Numbered from the stretch's first letter, positions 1 to 9,710 are shown. The stretch is DNA of 64,000 bases from Sellimonas caecigallum (GCF_019754295.1 NZ_VIRV01000010.1:29650-93649), one strand, 5' to 3'. The notes: a model not told the origin generated them from the sequence alone. Translations and numbers: made by a program.

Positions 1-1488
1 AGGAGACTTGCTCATTACGACTATTGGTCAGACAAACTGAAGCGATCCATCCTACTTGACTCAGGGGCGGATTTGATCTCCTATGGGATGGGAGAACGGT
101 CCATCGTGGAGATAGCGGAGGCCCTGGATGCCGGACTTGATGTGGCGGACATTACTTATATCGATGGAACGGTATGTAAAATCCGGGATAAAAATATCGC
201 CTACGACGCGTTGGAATTGCCGTCCTTTGAAGAAATGAAGCGGGAAAAGCGCAAATATGCAGAAAGCTTTTACACGCAGTACTGTAACACAGATCCGTTT
301 TCAGGACAGAGACTCCTTGAGCCGTATGAAAACGGAATCTATATTCTTCAAAATCCTGCTGCAAAGCCGCTTACCACACAGGAGATGGATGACGTCTACG
401 CGCTTCCTTATATGCGTACTTACCATCCGATGTACGAGAAAGACGGAGGGATTCCGGCTATCTCAGAAGTAAAATTCAGCCTTATCAGCAACCGGGGATG
501 TTTTGGTGGGTGCAGCTTCTGCGCACTTACTTTCCACCAGGGACGGATCATTCAGGTGCGAAGCCATGAATCTTTGCTGGAGGAGGCAAAAGCTTTGACC
601 GAAGAGCCGGATTTCAAGGGTTATATCCACGACGTGGGGGGACCGACAGCCAACTTCCGTTTCCCAGCCTGTGAAAAACAGCTGACTTATGGAGCATGTA
701 GGGAAAAGCAGTGCCTGTTCCCAAAACCTTGCAGGAATCTGAGGGCAGACCATAAAGATTACCTGAAACTTCTTCGGAAACTCAGAGAACTTCCAAAAGT
801 AAAAAAAGTATTTATCCGATCCGGTATCCGATTCGATTATGTGATGGCGGACAAGGATGATACATTTATTCGGGAACTCTGCAAATACCATGTGAGCGGC
901 CAGCTAAAAGTTGCCCCGGAGCATATCGCTGATCCGGTCCTTCAGATGATGGGCAAACCAGAAAACGCGGTCTATCGGGAATTTGCAGCCAAATATAAAA
1001 AGATCAACGAGCAGTTGGGCATGAAACAGTACCTTGTCCCGTATTTGATGTCCTCCCACCCTGGTTCTACCATGAAGGAGGCTATTGCGCTGGCGGAATA
1101 TTTGAGAGATCTTGGCTATATGCCGGAGCAGGTTCAGGATTTTTATCCGACGCCGTCCACAATATCCACTTGCATGTATTATACGGGGGTGGATCCACGG
1201 ACGATGAAGCCGGTTTATGTGCCGAAGTCTCCGCATGAAAAGGCGATGCAGCGCGCACTCATCCAGTATCGAAATCCAAAGAATTATGAACTTGTCATGG
1301 AAGCTCTGAAAAAAGAAGGGCGTGAAGATCTGATCGGATTTGGCAAACATTGTCTCATCCGGCCAAGACAGACAGGGGAAGACCGTTACTATGCGGAAAA
1401 GAGAAGGAAAGCCCAGGAAGAGAAAAACCGAAAACCGAGAAAGAAAAAGACCATTCGAAATACGCATAAAGCCAAAAAGAGACACTAA
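1..1488 (+). CDS. YgiQ-type radical SAM protein, 5' end outside window
   Basis: The frame is open from the first base, so the gene starts upstream of the window; 495 residues are visible. A radical SAM CxxxCxxC cluster sits in RGCFGGCSFCAL (about codon 165), in a stretch typical of the YgiQ/UPF0313 family. That family normally has an extra N-terminal region of 100-200 residues, consistent with the missing part. The C-terminus is very basic (KKRRKAQEEKNRKPRKKK type), also common in the family and suggestive of RNA binding. The biochemical reaction of YgiQ is not established. An SDR gene follows 14 bases later, probably in the same transcript. Family assignment is confident, substrate unknown. 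Confidence 0.9.
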   Translation, partial: RRLAHYDYWSDKLKRSILLDSGADLISYGMGERSIVEIAEALDAGLDVADITYIDGTVCKIRDKNIAYDALELPSFEEMKREKRKYAESFYTQYCNTDPFSGQRLLEPYENGIYILQNPAAKPLTTQEMDDVYALPYMRTYHPMYEKDGGIPAISEVKFSLISNRGCFGGCSFCALTFHQGRIIQVRSHESLLEEAKALTEEPDFKGYIHDVGGPTANFRFPACEKQLTYGACREKQCLFPKPCRNLRADHKDYLKLLRKLRELPKVKKVFIRSGIRFDYVMADKDDTFIRELCKYHVSGQLKVAPEHIADPVLQMMGKPENAVYREFAAKYKKINEQLGMKQYLVPYLMSSHPGSTMKEAIALAEYLRDLGYMPEQVQDFYPTPSTISTCMYYTGVDPRTMKPVYVPKSPHEKAMQRALIQYRNPKNYELVMEALKKEGREDLIGFGKHCLIRPRQTGEDRYYAEKRRKAQEEKNRKPRKKKTIRNTHKAKKRH

Positions 1489-1502
1489 AGGGGGGAGCAG
1501 GC

Positions 1503-2282
1503 ATGAAGATTGCAGTGATAACAGGAGCCTCTTCCGGGATCGGAAGAGAATTTGTAAATCAGTTGCCGTCGTTTTACAAAGCGCTGGACGAGCTTTGGAT
1601 CATCGCCAGGCGCGAAAAAAGGCTGGAAGAAATCCGGGAAGAATGCATGGAAAAATCAGGAGTTTACGTCCGGATTTTCGCGGGGGATCTTGAAAAAGAT
1701 CTTGTCTATAAGCAGGTCAAGAACAGACTGGAAAATCAGAATCCGGACGTACGTATGCTCGTCAACGCCGCCGGATTTGGAAAGATCGGGGAAGCCGAAG
1801 AGATTGCGCGGAAAGATACGGCCTTGCAGCTTCGAATGATCGACGTCAACTGCAGAGCTCTGACAAAGATGACGTTTACAATACTTCCCTATATGGGAAA
1901 AGGAGGCAGGATCATCAACATTTCCAGTGGAGCCTCCTTCTGTCCTCAGCCTGGATTTTGCGTATATGCAGCCACAAAATCCTATGTGACAAGCTTTTCA
2001 AGAGGACTGAATGAAGAGTTAAAAAAGAAAGGAATTTCGGTAACCGCTGTGTGCCCGGGGCCTGTGGATACAGAATTTTTTGAGGTATCCGGCACAAACA
2101 ACAGCAAGGCAAAACAGGCAGCCATGGCTGCAGTCTCTCCTGTCGTAAAACAGGCGCTTCTGGATGCACGTGCCAAAAAACCGGTGTCAGTATACGGAAA
2201 TCTCATGCAGGGGGCCAGGATTGCAGGAAAACTGCTTCCAAGCGACATGATTTTTTATGCAATGGAAAAATGGATGAAGTAA
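1503..2282 (+). CDS. short-chain dehydrogenase/reductase
   Basis: A 259-residue classical SDR. The N-terminus carries the Rossmann nucleotide-binding motif TGASSGIGRE, the central region has NAAGFG (NNAG-like), and the catalytic Ser/Tyr/Lys are visible as ISSGAS and YAATKSY. It should be a cytosolic NAD(P)H-dependent oxidoreductase. PGPVDTEF after the active site is typical of the family, but nothing fixes the substrate. A GGGGGGAG ribosome site lies just before the ATG. It sits between the YgiQ-like gene and a small membrane protein, all same strand with short gaps. Confidence 0.9.
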   Translation: MKIAVITGASSGIGREFVNQLPSFYKALDELWIIARREKRLEEIREECMEKSGVYVRIFAGDLEKDLVYKQVKNRLENQNPDVRMLVNAAGFGKIGEAEEIARKDTALQLRMIDVNCRALTKMTFTILPYMGKGGRIINISSGASFCPQPGFCVYAATKSYVTSFSRGLNEELKKKGISVTAVCPGPVDTEFFEVSGTNNSKAKQAAMAAVSPVVKQALLDARAKKPVSVYGNLMQGARIAGKLLPSDMIFYAMEKWMK

Positions 2283-2299
2283 TAAGGGGATAACAGTAT

Positions 2300-2875
2300 A
2301 TGAAAGCGAAAAAAGGAGACGCCGGGTATATCCGTACCCAAAAGAGGAGGAGGACATTCTACACGACCTTTCTGTTTGCAGTAAGTATCGCCGTCTTTCT
2401 GACCGGATATTTTACGACACACACAAGGAATAATGTACTGACGATCGTGGCGGTGCTGGGCTGTCTGCCGGCTGCAAAGGCAGCGGTAGGGTTGATTATT
2501 TTGCTTCCATACCACACAATAGACGAAAAAAAGCAGATTCTTCTCCGTGAGAAAGCGCCGCTTATCACGGTGGCGTATGATCTCGTCATCACAAGCAGAG
2601 AAAAGATCATGCCCATCGATGTCATTGCCATCTCCGGACATCTTGTGTGCGGATATGTGAGCAGAACAAAGGTTGATCTTGCCTACACAGAAAAATATAT
2701 CAAAACAACATTGAAAGAAAATCATTACGACAAAATGACGGTCAAGCTGTTTACCGATTACAATGCATTCCTCGGGAGAGCGGAAGGGATGAACAATATC
2801 GAGGCAGTGGAAAAGCCGGAGAATCACCGAATAGAAGAGAGTATCAAAGACATTTTACTGAACATAGCGATATAG
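2300..2875 (+). CDS. conserved two-helix membrane protein, unknown function
   Basis: A 191-residue protein that I cannot name. A basic N-terminus (KRRRTFYTT) precedes two hydrophobic segments, about residues 22-38 and 45-70 (including LTIVAVLGCLPAAKAAVGLIILLPY), followed by a soluble tail of about 120 residues. It therefore looks like an inner-membrane hairpin with a cytosolic C-terminal domain. It lies 17 bases after the SDR gene and 9 bases before the pseudouridine synthase gene, so it is probably cotranscribed with them. No catalytic motif seen. Confidence 0.75.
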   Translation: MKAKKGDAGYIRTQKRRRTFYTTFLFAVSIAVFLTGYFTTHTRNNVLTIVAVLGCLPAAKAAVGLIILLPYHTIDEKKQILLREKAPLITVAYDLVITSREKIMPIDVIAISGHLVCGYVSRTKVDLAYTEKYIKTTLKENHYDKMTVKLFTDYNAFLGRAEGMNNIEAVEKPENHRIEESIKDILLNIAI

Positions 2876-2884
2876 GGAGGCGGT

Positions 2885-3868
2885 ATGCAGAAAATCACGA
2901 TTTCAAAAAACGAGGCCGGACAGAGGGCAGATAAGTTTCTTTCCAAATATTTTTCCGAAGCGCCGAAAAGTTTTCTCTATAAGATGATGCGCAAGAAAAA
3001 TATTACCCGAAACAAGAAAAAAATGACTGGGCAAGAAAAACTTTCTGAGGGGGACGAGATCTTTCTCTTTTTGTCCGATGAGACGATTGAAAAGTTCCGA
3101 GGCAGAAAAGAGGCCGAACGCATCGCAAAAGAGACGGGAAATATTTCCGGTAAGCTTGATATTCTCTATGAAGACGAAGATGTTGTCTTTGTAAACAAGC
3201 CATGCGGAATGCTGTCACAAAAGGCACATCCTTCGGATGTATCTCTTGTGGAACATCTGATCCGGTATCTCATGGACAAAAAAGTTGTAACAGAAGAGTC
3301 TCTCCTAAGTTTTCGCCCTTCGGTCTGCAATCGGCTGGACCGCAACACGAGCGGCATCGTGCTTGCCGGGAAGAGTCTGCAGGGTCTTCAGGAACTGAGC
3401 CGTCTTCTGAAAGAGCGGACAATGAAAAAATATTACCGGACTATCGTTGTCGGAAAGATCAGCCAACCTAAGTACTTAAAAGGTTTTTTAAAAAAGGATG
3501 AAAAAACAAATCTTGTCACTGTCACATCCATGCAGACAGAAGGAAGCGTTCCTATCGAGACAGAATATGTTCCGGTTCAGATTTCAGAGTCGTATACTCT
3601 TTTGGAAGTCCATCTGATTACCGGTAGGACACACCAGATCCGGGCACATCTTGCATCTGTCGGACATCCCATCGTCGGAGACACAAAATACGGGGACAGA
3701 AAGATAAATTCTCAATTCCGGAAAGACTTCGGACTTTCCGGGCAGCTGCTTCATGCATACCGGGTGGAATTCTCAAATGAGGGCATCCGGCTTTCCAACT
3801 TGTCTGGAAAGACAGTGAAGGCAAAACCGCCGCGCCTGTTTGAGCAGATTGAAAAAGCACTGTTTTAA
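2885..3868 (+). CDS. RluC/RluD-family 23S rRNA pseudouridine synthase
   Basis: 327 residues. Residues 1-75 resemble an S4 RNA-binding domain (GQRADKFLSKYF... then a Lys-rich turn), and the catalytic domain contains the signature RLDRNTSGIVLAGKS, in which the Asp is the nucleophile of the family, and GRTHQIRAHLASVGHPIVGD, also diagnostic. It converts uridine to pseudouridine in RNA, most likely large-subunit rRNA; which position is modified cannot be told from sequence. A GGAGGC ribosome site overlaps the preceding stop region. recU follows after 13 bases. Confidence 0.92.
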   Translation: MQKITISKNEAGQRADKFLSKYFSEAPKSFLYKMMRKKNITRNKKKMTGQEKLSEGDEIFLFLSDETIEKFRGRKEAERIAKETGNISGKLDILYEDEDVVFVNKPCGMLSQKAHPSDVSLVEHLIRYLMDKKVVTEESLLSFRPSVCNRLDRNTSGIVLAGKSLQGLQELSRLLKERTMKKYYRTIVVGKISQPKYLKGFLKKDEKTNLVTVTSMQTEGSVPIETEYVPVQISESYTLLEVHLITGRTHQIRAHLASVGHPIVGDTKYGDRKINSQFRKDFGLSGQLLHAYRVEFSNEGIRLSNLSGKTVKAKPPRLFEQIEKALF

Positions 3869-3881
3869 GGAGGCAGCTAAG

Positions 3882-4415
3882 ATGGCAACATGGAATTCGC
3901 GGGGGCTTCGAGGCTCTGCGCTGGAAGACTATATCAATCATACGAACGAGCAGTACCTTCACAAAGGGCTAGCACTGATACAGAAGATTCCGACTCCGAT
4001 CACACCGGTCCGTATCGACAAAGAGCACAGACATATCACACTTGCATACTTTGATCAGCGAAGTACGGTAGACTATATCGGTGTTGTCCAAGGAATCCCT
4101 GTCTGTTTTGATGCGAAAGAGTGCAGGGCAGCAACCTTCCCGCTCCAGAATGTGCATTCCCACCAGATTGAATTTATGAAACAATTTGAAAGGCAAGGTG
4201 GGATTGCATTCCTTTTAATCTACTATACCGAACGGAATATTCTTTACTACATGCGCTACGAAGAAATACAGAATTTCTGGGACCGAATGCAGCACGGCGG
4301 AAGAAAAAGCATCCGTTTTGAAGAATTATCTCCGGAATTTTTCCTGGAGCTGAAATGCGGCTGTATCGTCCCGTATCTGGATACGATCCAGAAAGACCTT
4401 GACAAAAGGCCATAA
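3882..4415 (+). CDS. recU: Holliday junction resolvase RecU
   Basis: 177 residues with the RecU core: NSRGLRGSALE near the N-terminus, STVDYIGVVQG and FDAKECRAATFPL (the acidic/Lys nuclease residues), and HSHQIEFMKQF. RecU is the Firmicutes Holliday junction resolvase, acting in recombinational repair and chromosome segregation. I take the ATG at 3882, preceded by AAGGAGG, because it gives the usual RecU N-terminus; an in-frame upstream start at 3840 would lie inside the preceding gene. The his promoter -35 hexamer lies within the last codons. Confidence 0.9.
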   Translation: MATWNSRGLRGSALEDYINHTNEQYLHKGLALIQKIPTPITPVRIDKEHRHITLAYFDQRSTVDYIGVVQGIPVCFDAKECRAATFPLQNVHSHQIEFMKQFERQGGIAFLLIYYTERNILYYMRYEEIQNFWDRMQHGGRKSIRFEELSPEFFLELKCGCIVPYLDTIQKDLDKRP

Positions 4416-4427
4416 TCTTTTTATAAT
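4399..4427 (+). promoter_or_regulatory. consensus sigma-A-type promoter of the his operon
   Basis: TTGACA (4399-4404), 17-base spacer, TATAAT (4422-4427): a perfect match to the housekeeping consensus. The -35 lies inside the end of recU. Predicted start of transcription is about 4434, leaving a leader of about 70 bases before hisZ. Confidence 0.8.
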
Positions 4428-4438
4428 TGTCGTTAGAC

Positions 4439-4480
4439 TTTGATTTAATATGCTAGCACGCTAAAGTGCTGAAAATCAAA
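4439..4480 (+). promoter_or_regulatory. nested inverted repeat in the his leader (candidate operator or leader hairpin)
   Basis: Outer arms TTTGATTT (4439-4446) and AAATCAAA (4473-4480) enclose inner arms AGCAC (4455-4459) and GTGCT (4466-4470). The repeat begins at or just after the predicted transcription start, a position suited either to a repressor operator or to an RNA hairpin. No T-box sequence or T-tract follows, so a T-box riboswitch or terminator is not supported. Confidence 0.45.
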
Positions 4481-4502
4481 TAGCAGAAAGAGTGAGGCAC
4501 AG

Positions 4503-5777
4503 ATGAAACAGAAAATATTACATACACCGGAAGGTGTTCGAGATATTTACAGAACGGAATGCCGAAAAAAATTGGCGCTGCAGGACAAACTACATCAGGT
4601 CCTGCATCTGTATGGATATCAGGACATCCAGACACCGACATTTGAATTTTTCGATGTATTCAGAAAAGAAATCGGCACGATTCCGGTAAAAGAATTATAC
4701 AAATTTTTTGATCGGGAGGGAAATATCCTGGCTCTGAGACCAGATATCACACCTTCTGTGGCGCGGGCAGCCGCGACACTGTTTGAGATTGAAGAAATGC
4801 CGCTTCGGCTTTGCTATATAGGGAACACGTTTATCAATCACTCCAGTTATCAGGGACGACTTCGGGAGAACACACAGCTGGGAGCTGAGTTTATCGGGCT
4901 GGATTCCGAAGACGTAGATGCGGAAATGCTCGCGATGGTCGTAGATTGTCTGCGTCAGTCTGGACTTGAGAATTTTCAGATCAGTGTAGGGAACGTCGCG
5001 TTTCTCCACAGCTTGTTCCGGGAGGCATCTCTTTCCCAAGAATGCGAGGAGAGATTGCGGGAGCTGATCCAGAACCGAAACTATTACGCCGCTTCCGAAC
5101 TTCTGGATGAGGCAGGGGTAAAGGAGGAGACAAAGGAGCTTTTTCGAGTACTTCCGGAACTTGTCGGCGGGGTCGATATTTTAAACAAGGCGGATGAAAT
5201 CGCTCCGAATGAGATGGCAAAAAGAGCGGTTAAACGGTTGAAAAAGACGTTCGAGATATTGAAAGCTTACACCGTGCAGAAATATATTACCTTTGATTTC
5301 AGTATGTGCGGAGCGTACGGTTACTATACCGGTGTGATTTTCCGGGCGTATACGTTTGGAACAGGGGACGCTATTGTAAAAGGAGGAAGGTACAACCACC
5401 TTTTAGAAAAGTTTGGAAAGAAATCTCCGTCCATTGGGTTTGCCGTCATTATTGATGAGCTGATGAATGCATTGGCAAGACAGCATGTGGAAATTTCTTG
5501 CGGGGAGGATACGACTGTCATCGTGTATGACGATGCAATGCGTCGAAAGGCCATCAGCCTTGCAAAAGAATGCCGGTCAAAGAAAAACAACACGGAACTT
5601 TTGCGGAAGCGTCCGAAAGATTCTCTGGATGTCTATATCCAGTATGGAAAGAAAAACGGCGCTTCCAGCCTTCTCTATCTGCAGGAATCAGAGCCCATCG
5701 AAATGATCAATCTGCGGACAGGGGAAACGAAGAGATTCGGAGAAAGTGAAAAGGCAGAAAAGGAGAAGGCACAATGA
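4503..5777 (+). CDS. hisZ: ATP phosphoribosyltransferase regulatory subunit HisZ
   Basis: 424 residues resembling histidyl-tRNA synthetase but in a his operon beside short HisG, which identifies it as HisZ. Class II synthetase-like motifs are visible: TPEGVRDIY at the N-terminus, LRPDITPSVAR (motif 2-like region), and GGRYNHLLEKFGKKSPSIGFA near residue 300. HisZ forms a hetero-octamer with the short HisG and gives it histidine feedback control; it does not charge tRNA. First gene of the operon, and its stop codon overlaps the hisG ATG. Confidence 0.93.
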   Translation: MKQKILHTPEGVRDIYRTECRKKLALQDKLHQVLHLYGYQDIQTPTFEFFDVFRKEIGTIPVKELYKFFDREGNILALRPDITPSVARAAATLFEIEEMPLRLCYIGNTFINHSSYQGRLRENTQLGAEFIGLDSEDVDAEMLAMVVDCLRQSGLENFQISVGNVAFLHSLFREASLSQECEERLRELIQNRNYYAASELLDEAGVKEETKELFRVLPELVGGVDILNKADEIAPNEMAKRAVKRLKKTFEILKAYTVQKYITFDFSMCGAYGYYTGVIFRAYTFGTGDAIVKGGRYNHLLEKFGKKSPSIGFAVIIDELMNALARQHVEISCGEDTTVIVYDDAMRRKAISLAKECRSKKNNTELLRKRPKDSLDVYIQYGKKNGASSLLYLQESEPIEMINLRTGETKRFGESEKAEKEKAQ

Positions 5778-6409
5778 GGTATTTGACGTTTGCCCTATGC
5801 AAAGGGCGGCTAGCTATGAAGACACTGGCATTGCTTGAACAGCTCGGTATTACCTGCGAAGAAATGTATGACAAGGATTCCAGAAAACTGATTTTTGTCA
5901 ATGAAGAACTCAAACTACGATTCTTTCTCGCCAAAGGGCCGGATGTCCCGACGTACGTAGAATATGGAGCTGCTGATATCGGGGTGGCCGGAAAAGATAT
6001 TATTTTGGAGGAAGACAGGAAAGTCCACGAAGTGCTTGATCTGAAATTTGGCCAGTGCAGAATGTGTGTATGCGGACCTAAGAGCGCACAGGAGCTTCTG
6101 AAGCACCACGAAGTGATACGTGTGGCAACGAAATATCCGCATATTGCAAAGGATTTCTTTTACAACCACAGACATCAGACGGTGGAGATCATCAAGCTGA
6201 ACGGCTCTATCGAACTTGCACCGATTGTTGGCCTGGCTGAAGTGATTGTGGATATCGTGGAGACGGGGACAACGCTTCGGGAAAATGGACTGGATGTACT
6301 GGAAGAAGTATGTCCCCTTTCGGCAAGGATGATCGTCAATCCGGTAAGTATGCGGATGGAAAATGAAAGAATACGTAAGCTGATCACGGAGCTGAAAAAA
6401 CTTGTATAA
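5774..6409 (+). CDS. hisG: ATP phosphoribosyltransferase, short form, HisG
   Basis: 211 residues, the length of the short HisG form that lacks the C-terminal regulatory domain and depends on HisZ. Family features: LTFALCKGRLA at the start, YGAADIGVAGKDI, and the PRPP-binding stretch VDIVETGTTLRENGL. It catalyses the first committed step of histidine synthesis, ATP plus PRPP to phosphoribosyl-ATP. Start and hisZ stop overlap in ATGA, implying coupled translation and a fixed subunit ratio. Confidence 0.95.
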   Translation: MRYLTFALCKGRLAMKTLALLEQLGITCEEMYDKDSRKLIFVNEELKLRFFLAKGPDVPTYVEYGAADIGVAGKDIILEEDRKVHEVLDLKFGQCRMCVCGPKSAQELLKHHEVIRVATKYPHIAKDFFYNHRHQTVEIIKLNGSIELAPIVGLAEVIVDIVETGTTLRENGLDVLEEVCPLSARMIVNPVSMRMENERIRKLITELKKLV

Positions 6410-6439
6410 AGATTTATGCTGGAAAGGCAGGGAAAACCA

Positions 6440-7738
6440 ATGAGAATTCAGAAACTGAACGATGTATCCAGAAGAAATCTTCTGGAAGATCTCTTAAAGA
6501 GAAGCCCAAATCAATATCGGGAATATGAGGGCAAGGTAGAAGAGATCCTTGAACGGGTAAGAATAGAAAAAGATAAAGCTCTTTTTGCATATACAGAGCA
6601 GTTTGATCACGCGCATCTGACTGCAAAAACTGTAAAAGTGACAGACGAAGAGATCGAGGAAGCGTATGAAAAGGTAGACCCAAATCTTGTTGATGTCATC
6701 CGGAAAGCCATTGCAAACATTCGGAGTTACCATGAAAAGCAAAAGAGAAACAGCTGGTTTGATAGTAATCCGGACGGAACGATCCTTGGGCAGAAGATTA
6801 CCCCGCTTCATCGGGTCGGTGTCTATGTACCAGGAGGAAAGGCGGTCTATCCTTCCTCTGTTCTAATGAACGTAATTCCAGCCAGCATCGCCGGAGTGGA
6901 TGAAATCGTGATGGTCACTCCCCCGGACAGAGAAGGAAAAGTAAATCCCAACACACTTGTGGCAGCCAGGGAAGCCGGTGTGGACGTCATTTACAAAGTG
7001 GGCGGAGCACAGGCTATTGCAGCGCTGGCTTACGGAACCGAGAGTATCCCAAAGACAGATAAGATTGTAGGGCCTGGCAATATCTATGTTGCTCTGGCAA
7101 AAAAGGCTGTCTATGGACATGTCAGCATCGATTCCGTTGCAGGTCCTTCCGAAATCCTTGTGATCGCTGACGAGTCAGCCAATCCAAGGTATGTGGCGGC
7201 GGATCTTCTGTCTCAGGCTGAACACGACGAGCTGGCTTCCGCTATCCTCGTTACAACGAGCATGGAGCTTGCCGAAAAGGTATCCGTGGAAATAGAGCAA
7301 TTTTTGAAGACGCTTTCCAGAGCAGATATCATCCGCAAATCACTGGATCAATACGGATATATTCTAGTCTCCGATACAATGGATGAAGCTGTAGACACGG
7401 CCAATGAGATCGCCTCAGAACATCTGGAAATCCTTACAAAAAACCCGTTTGATATCATGACAAAAATCCGCAATGCCGGAGCTATCTTTCTTGGAGAATA
7501 TGCAAGCGAGCCCCTCGGAGATTACTTTGCCGGCCCCAACCACATTCTTCCGACGAATGGGACGGCGAAATTTTTCTCTCCGCTTTCCGTAGATGATTTC
7601 ATCAAGAAATCCAGCATTATTTCTTATTCGCGGGAGGCACTTGAGAAAGTCCACAAAGACATCGAGTATTTTGCCGAGGCGGAACAGCTTACCGCCCATG
7701 CAAATTCTATCAGAGTGCGTTTTGAGGAGAAGCGGTAG
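6440..7738 (+). CDS. hisD: histidinol dehydrogenase HisD
   Basis: 432 residues. Characteristic stretches are [37 protein letters not shown], the zinc/catalytic region [18 protein letters not shown], and GPNHILPT near the C-terminus. It oxidises L-histidinol to L-histidine in two NAD-dependent steps. The ATG at 6440 has a GGAAAGG-type ribosome site and gives a normal N-terminus; an in-frame ATG eight codons earlier is less well placed. Third gene of the operon. Confidence 0.95.
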   Translation: MRIQKLNDVSRRNLLEDLLKRSPNQYREYEGKVEEILERVRIEKDKALFAYTEQFDHAHLTAKTVKVTDEEIEEAYEKVDPNLVDVIRKAIANIRSYHEKQKRNSWFDSNPDGTILGQKITPLHRVGVYVPGGKAVYPSSVLMNVIPASIAGVDEIVMVTPPDREGKVNPNTLVAAREAGVDVIYKVGGAQAIAALAYGTESIPKTDKIVGPGNIYVALAKKAVYGHVSIDSVAGPSEILVIADESANPRYVAADLLSQAEHDELASAILVTTSMELAEKVSVEIEQFLKTLSRADIIRKSLDQYGYILVSDTMDEAVDTANEIASEHLEILTKNPFDIMTKIRNAGAIFLGEYASEPLGDYFAGPNHILPTNGTAKFFSPLSVDDFIKKSSIISYSREALEKVHKDIEYFAEAEQLTAHANSIRVRFEEKR

Positions 7739-7752
7739 AGGAGGGAATGCCA

Positions 7753-8343
7753 ATGAAGGAAAGAACAGCTGAAAAAAGGCGTAAGACCAAAGAAACAGAG
7801 ATTTATGTGAAGATCGATCTCGATGGGACGGGTGTATCCGATATTTCTACCGGAATTGGTTTTTTCGACCATATGCTGGAGGGATTTGCAAAACATGGGC
7901 TGTTTGATCTGACAGTCCGAGTAAACGGAGATCTCTATGTGGACAGTCACCACACGATTGAAGATACTGGTATTGTGCTTGGACAGGCGTTTCTAGAAGC
8001 TCTCGGCGAAAAGAAAGGTATCCGGAGGTTCGGATATTTTCTTCTTCCGATGGACGAGACCCTGGCCATGTGCGCGGCTGACCTTTCTGGACGGCCATTT
8101 TTGAAATATCAGGCCTGCTTTACGGTGGACAAGATCGGAGACATGGATACAGAGATGATCCGGGAATTTTTCTACGCATTTTCCTACAGCGCCATGATGA
8201 ACCTGCATCTGAAAATTGTGGATGAAGGAAACAACCATCATATGGCAGAAGCACTGTTCAAAAGTTTTGGAAAGACTCTTATGATGGCTGTCTCTTCAGA
8301 ACCTCGGATGACGGACGTCTGGTCAACAAAAGGCAGTTTATAG
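7753..8343 (+). CDS. hisB: imidazoleglycerol-phosphate dehydratase HisB
   Basis: 196 residues, a monofunctional dehydratase without the phosphatase domain found in enterobacterial HisB. Metal-binding motifs include FFDHMLEGFAKHG, DSHHTIEDTGIVLGQA and EGNNHHMAEALFKSFG. It dehydrates imidazole glycerol phosphate to imidazole acetol phosphate. I prefer the ATG at 7753 because GAGGAGGG (7738-7745) lies seven bases away, whereas it almost touches the alternative ATG at 7747. Confidence 0.95.
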   Translation: MKERTAEKRRKTKETEIYVKIDLDGTGVSDISTGIGFFDHMLEGFAKHGLFDLTVRVNGDLYVDSHHTIEDTGIVLGQAFLEALGEKKGIRRFGYFLLPMDETLAMCAADLSGRPFLKYQACFTVDKIGDMDTEMIREFFYAFSYSAMMNLHLKIVDEGNNHHMAEALFKSFGKTLMMAVSSEPRMTDVWSTKGSL

Positions 8344-8364
8344 ATGAAAGGATTTGTGAAACAC

Positions 8365-9651
8365 ATGAGTTATAAAAGATTGATTCCCTGCATTTTTATC
8401 AAGCAGGGGAAGGCAGTGGCATGGTTTGATGATCCTACCGTGATCTCAGACAATGTGATTACCCTTGCCAAACAGTACAAAGATAAGGGAGCAGATGAAC
8501 TCCTGATCTTTGACCTGTCGGACTCAGATGAAGAACACGATGAGTCTATTGATATTATGAAGAAGATTAACCGTTTGATCGGTATCCCGGTCGTGGCTGG
8601 AGGAAATGTGAAACGACAGGAGGATATTAAGAAAATTCTCTATACCGGGGCGAAACGGGTTATCCTCAATTTCTCGAAACCGTATTCAGCAAAGCTCATC
8701 GAAGAGGCCGCTCTGCGTTTCGGACAGGAAAAGATTGCAGTATCTTTGAATGACTTTGATACACTTTTTAAACAGCAGAATCTGATTGAAAAATACAGCA
8801 GTGAGATCGTATTTATGCATAGACTGGATCTTGCCTCTGTGACGACGCTTACTGAAATTCCGTATGTTATCGTGACGGACACTATGGAAGAATCTGAGAT
8901 ATTCCGTATTTTGGAAAGTCCGGGGGCAAGAGGAATCTCCGGGAAATTTGTGAGCAGGACGGACCTTGACCTACATGTTTTTAAAGAAGAATGCACTAAA
9001 CGGGAGATCCAGATGACCAGTTTCGAGAATACGATGGATTTCTCGGAATTCAAGCTGAATTCTGACGGTCTTCTTCCGGTTATTGTACAGAACTTTAAGA
9101 CGTCCGAAGTGCTGATGATGGCTTACATGAATGAACAAGCCTTCCAGCAGACGATCAAAACAGGACGGATGACTTATTTCAGCAGAAGCAGGCAGTGCCT
9201 TTGGGTAAAAGGAGAAACTTCGGGACATTATCAGTATGTGAAGTCCTTAACCATCGACTGTGACAAAGATACGCTCCTTGCCAAGGTTGAACAGATTGGG
9301 GCTGCATGCCATACAGGAAATCCTACCTGTTTCTTTCAGACTGTGGCAGGATCTAATTACAACCGGGCAAATCCGCTCCAGATTTTTGAGTCTGTGTACG
9401 ACACGATCGCGGACCGAAAAGTAAATCCGAAAGAAGGATCTTACACAAACTATCTTTTCGACAAAGGGCTGGACAAGATTCTCAAAAAAGTGGGGGAGGA
9501 AGCGACTGAAATTATCATCGCAGCTAAAAATCCGAATCCGGAAGAACTGAAATATGAGATATCGGACTTTCTTTACCATGCTATGGTATTGATGGTTGAG
9601 CGTGGCCTTACATGGGAAGATATCATGGAAGAGATGGCAGACAGACATTAA
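8365..9651 (+). CDS. hisIE: HisIE bifunctional enzyme with an N-terminal degenerate HisA/HisF-like barrel
   Basis: About 428 residues in three parts. Residues 1-225 look like a HisA/HisF TIM barrel ([34 protein letters not shown]), but the catalytic Asp of HisF in IPCLD is Phe here, and the second Asp position reads VSLND. Residues 229-335 are HisI (phosphoribosyl-AMP cyclohydrolase) with DCDKDTLL and the zinc Cys in CHTGNPTC. From about 340 comes HisE (phosphoribosyl-ATP pyrophosphatase) with [15 protein letters not shown]. It thus performs steps 2 and 3 of the pathway; the barrel is probably non-catalytic, perhaps structural. Start could instead be 8344, directly after the hisB stop. Confidence 0.9.
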   Translation: MSYKRLIPCIFIKQGKAVAWFDDPTVISDNVITLAKQYKDKGADELLIFDLSDSDEEHDESIDIMKKINRLIGIPVVAGGNVKRQEDIKKILYTGAKRVILNFSKPYSAKLIEEAALRFGQEKIAVSLNDFDTLFKQQNLIEKYSSEIVFMHRLDLASVTTLTEIPYVIVTDTMEESEIFRILESPGARGISGKFVSRTDLDLHVFKEECTKREIQMTSFENTMDFSEFKLNSDGLLPVIVQNFKTSEVLMMAYMNEQAFQQTIKTGRMTYFSRSRQCLWVKGETSGHYQYVKSLTIDCDKDTLLAKVEQIGAACHTGNPTCFFQTVAGSNYNRANPLQIFESVYDTIADRKVNPKEGSYTNYLFDKGLDKILKKVGEEATEIIIAAKNPNPEELKYEISDFLYHAMVLMVERGLTWEDIMEEMADRH

Positions 9652-9671
9652 ATAAACGGAATAGAATCCAG

Positions 9672-9710
9672 TGACAAGGTATATAGTATGATATACCTTG
9701 TCATTTTTTT
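9672..9710 (+). terminator. rho-independent terminator of the his operon
   Basis: A perfect 13-base stem (9672-9684 with 9691-9703) around the loop AGTATG, followed by seven T. It lies 20 bases after the hisIE stop. Confidence 0.9.

Noticed and set aside
4455..4470. CIRCE heat-shock operator
   Set aside because: Arms AGCAC/GTGCT recall it, but the arms are too short and the spacer is six bases rather than nine, and the gene downstream is hisZ.
4428..4502. T-box riboswitch before hisZ
   Set aside because: The leader is only about 70 bases, with no T-box sequence, specifier loop or terminator.
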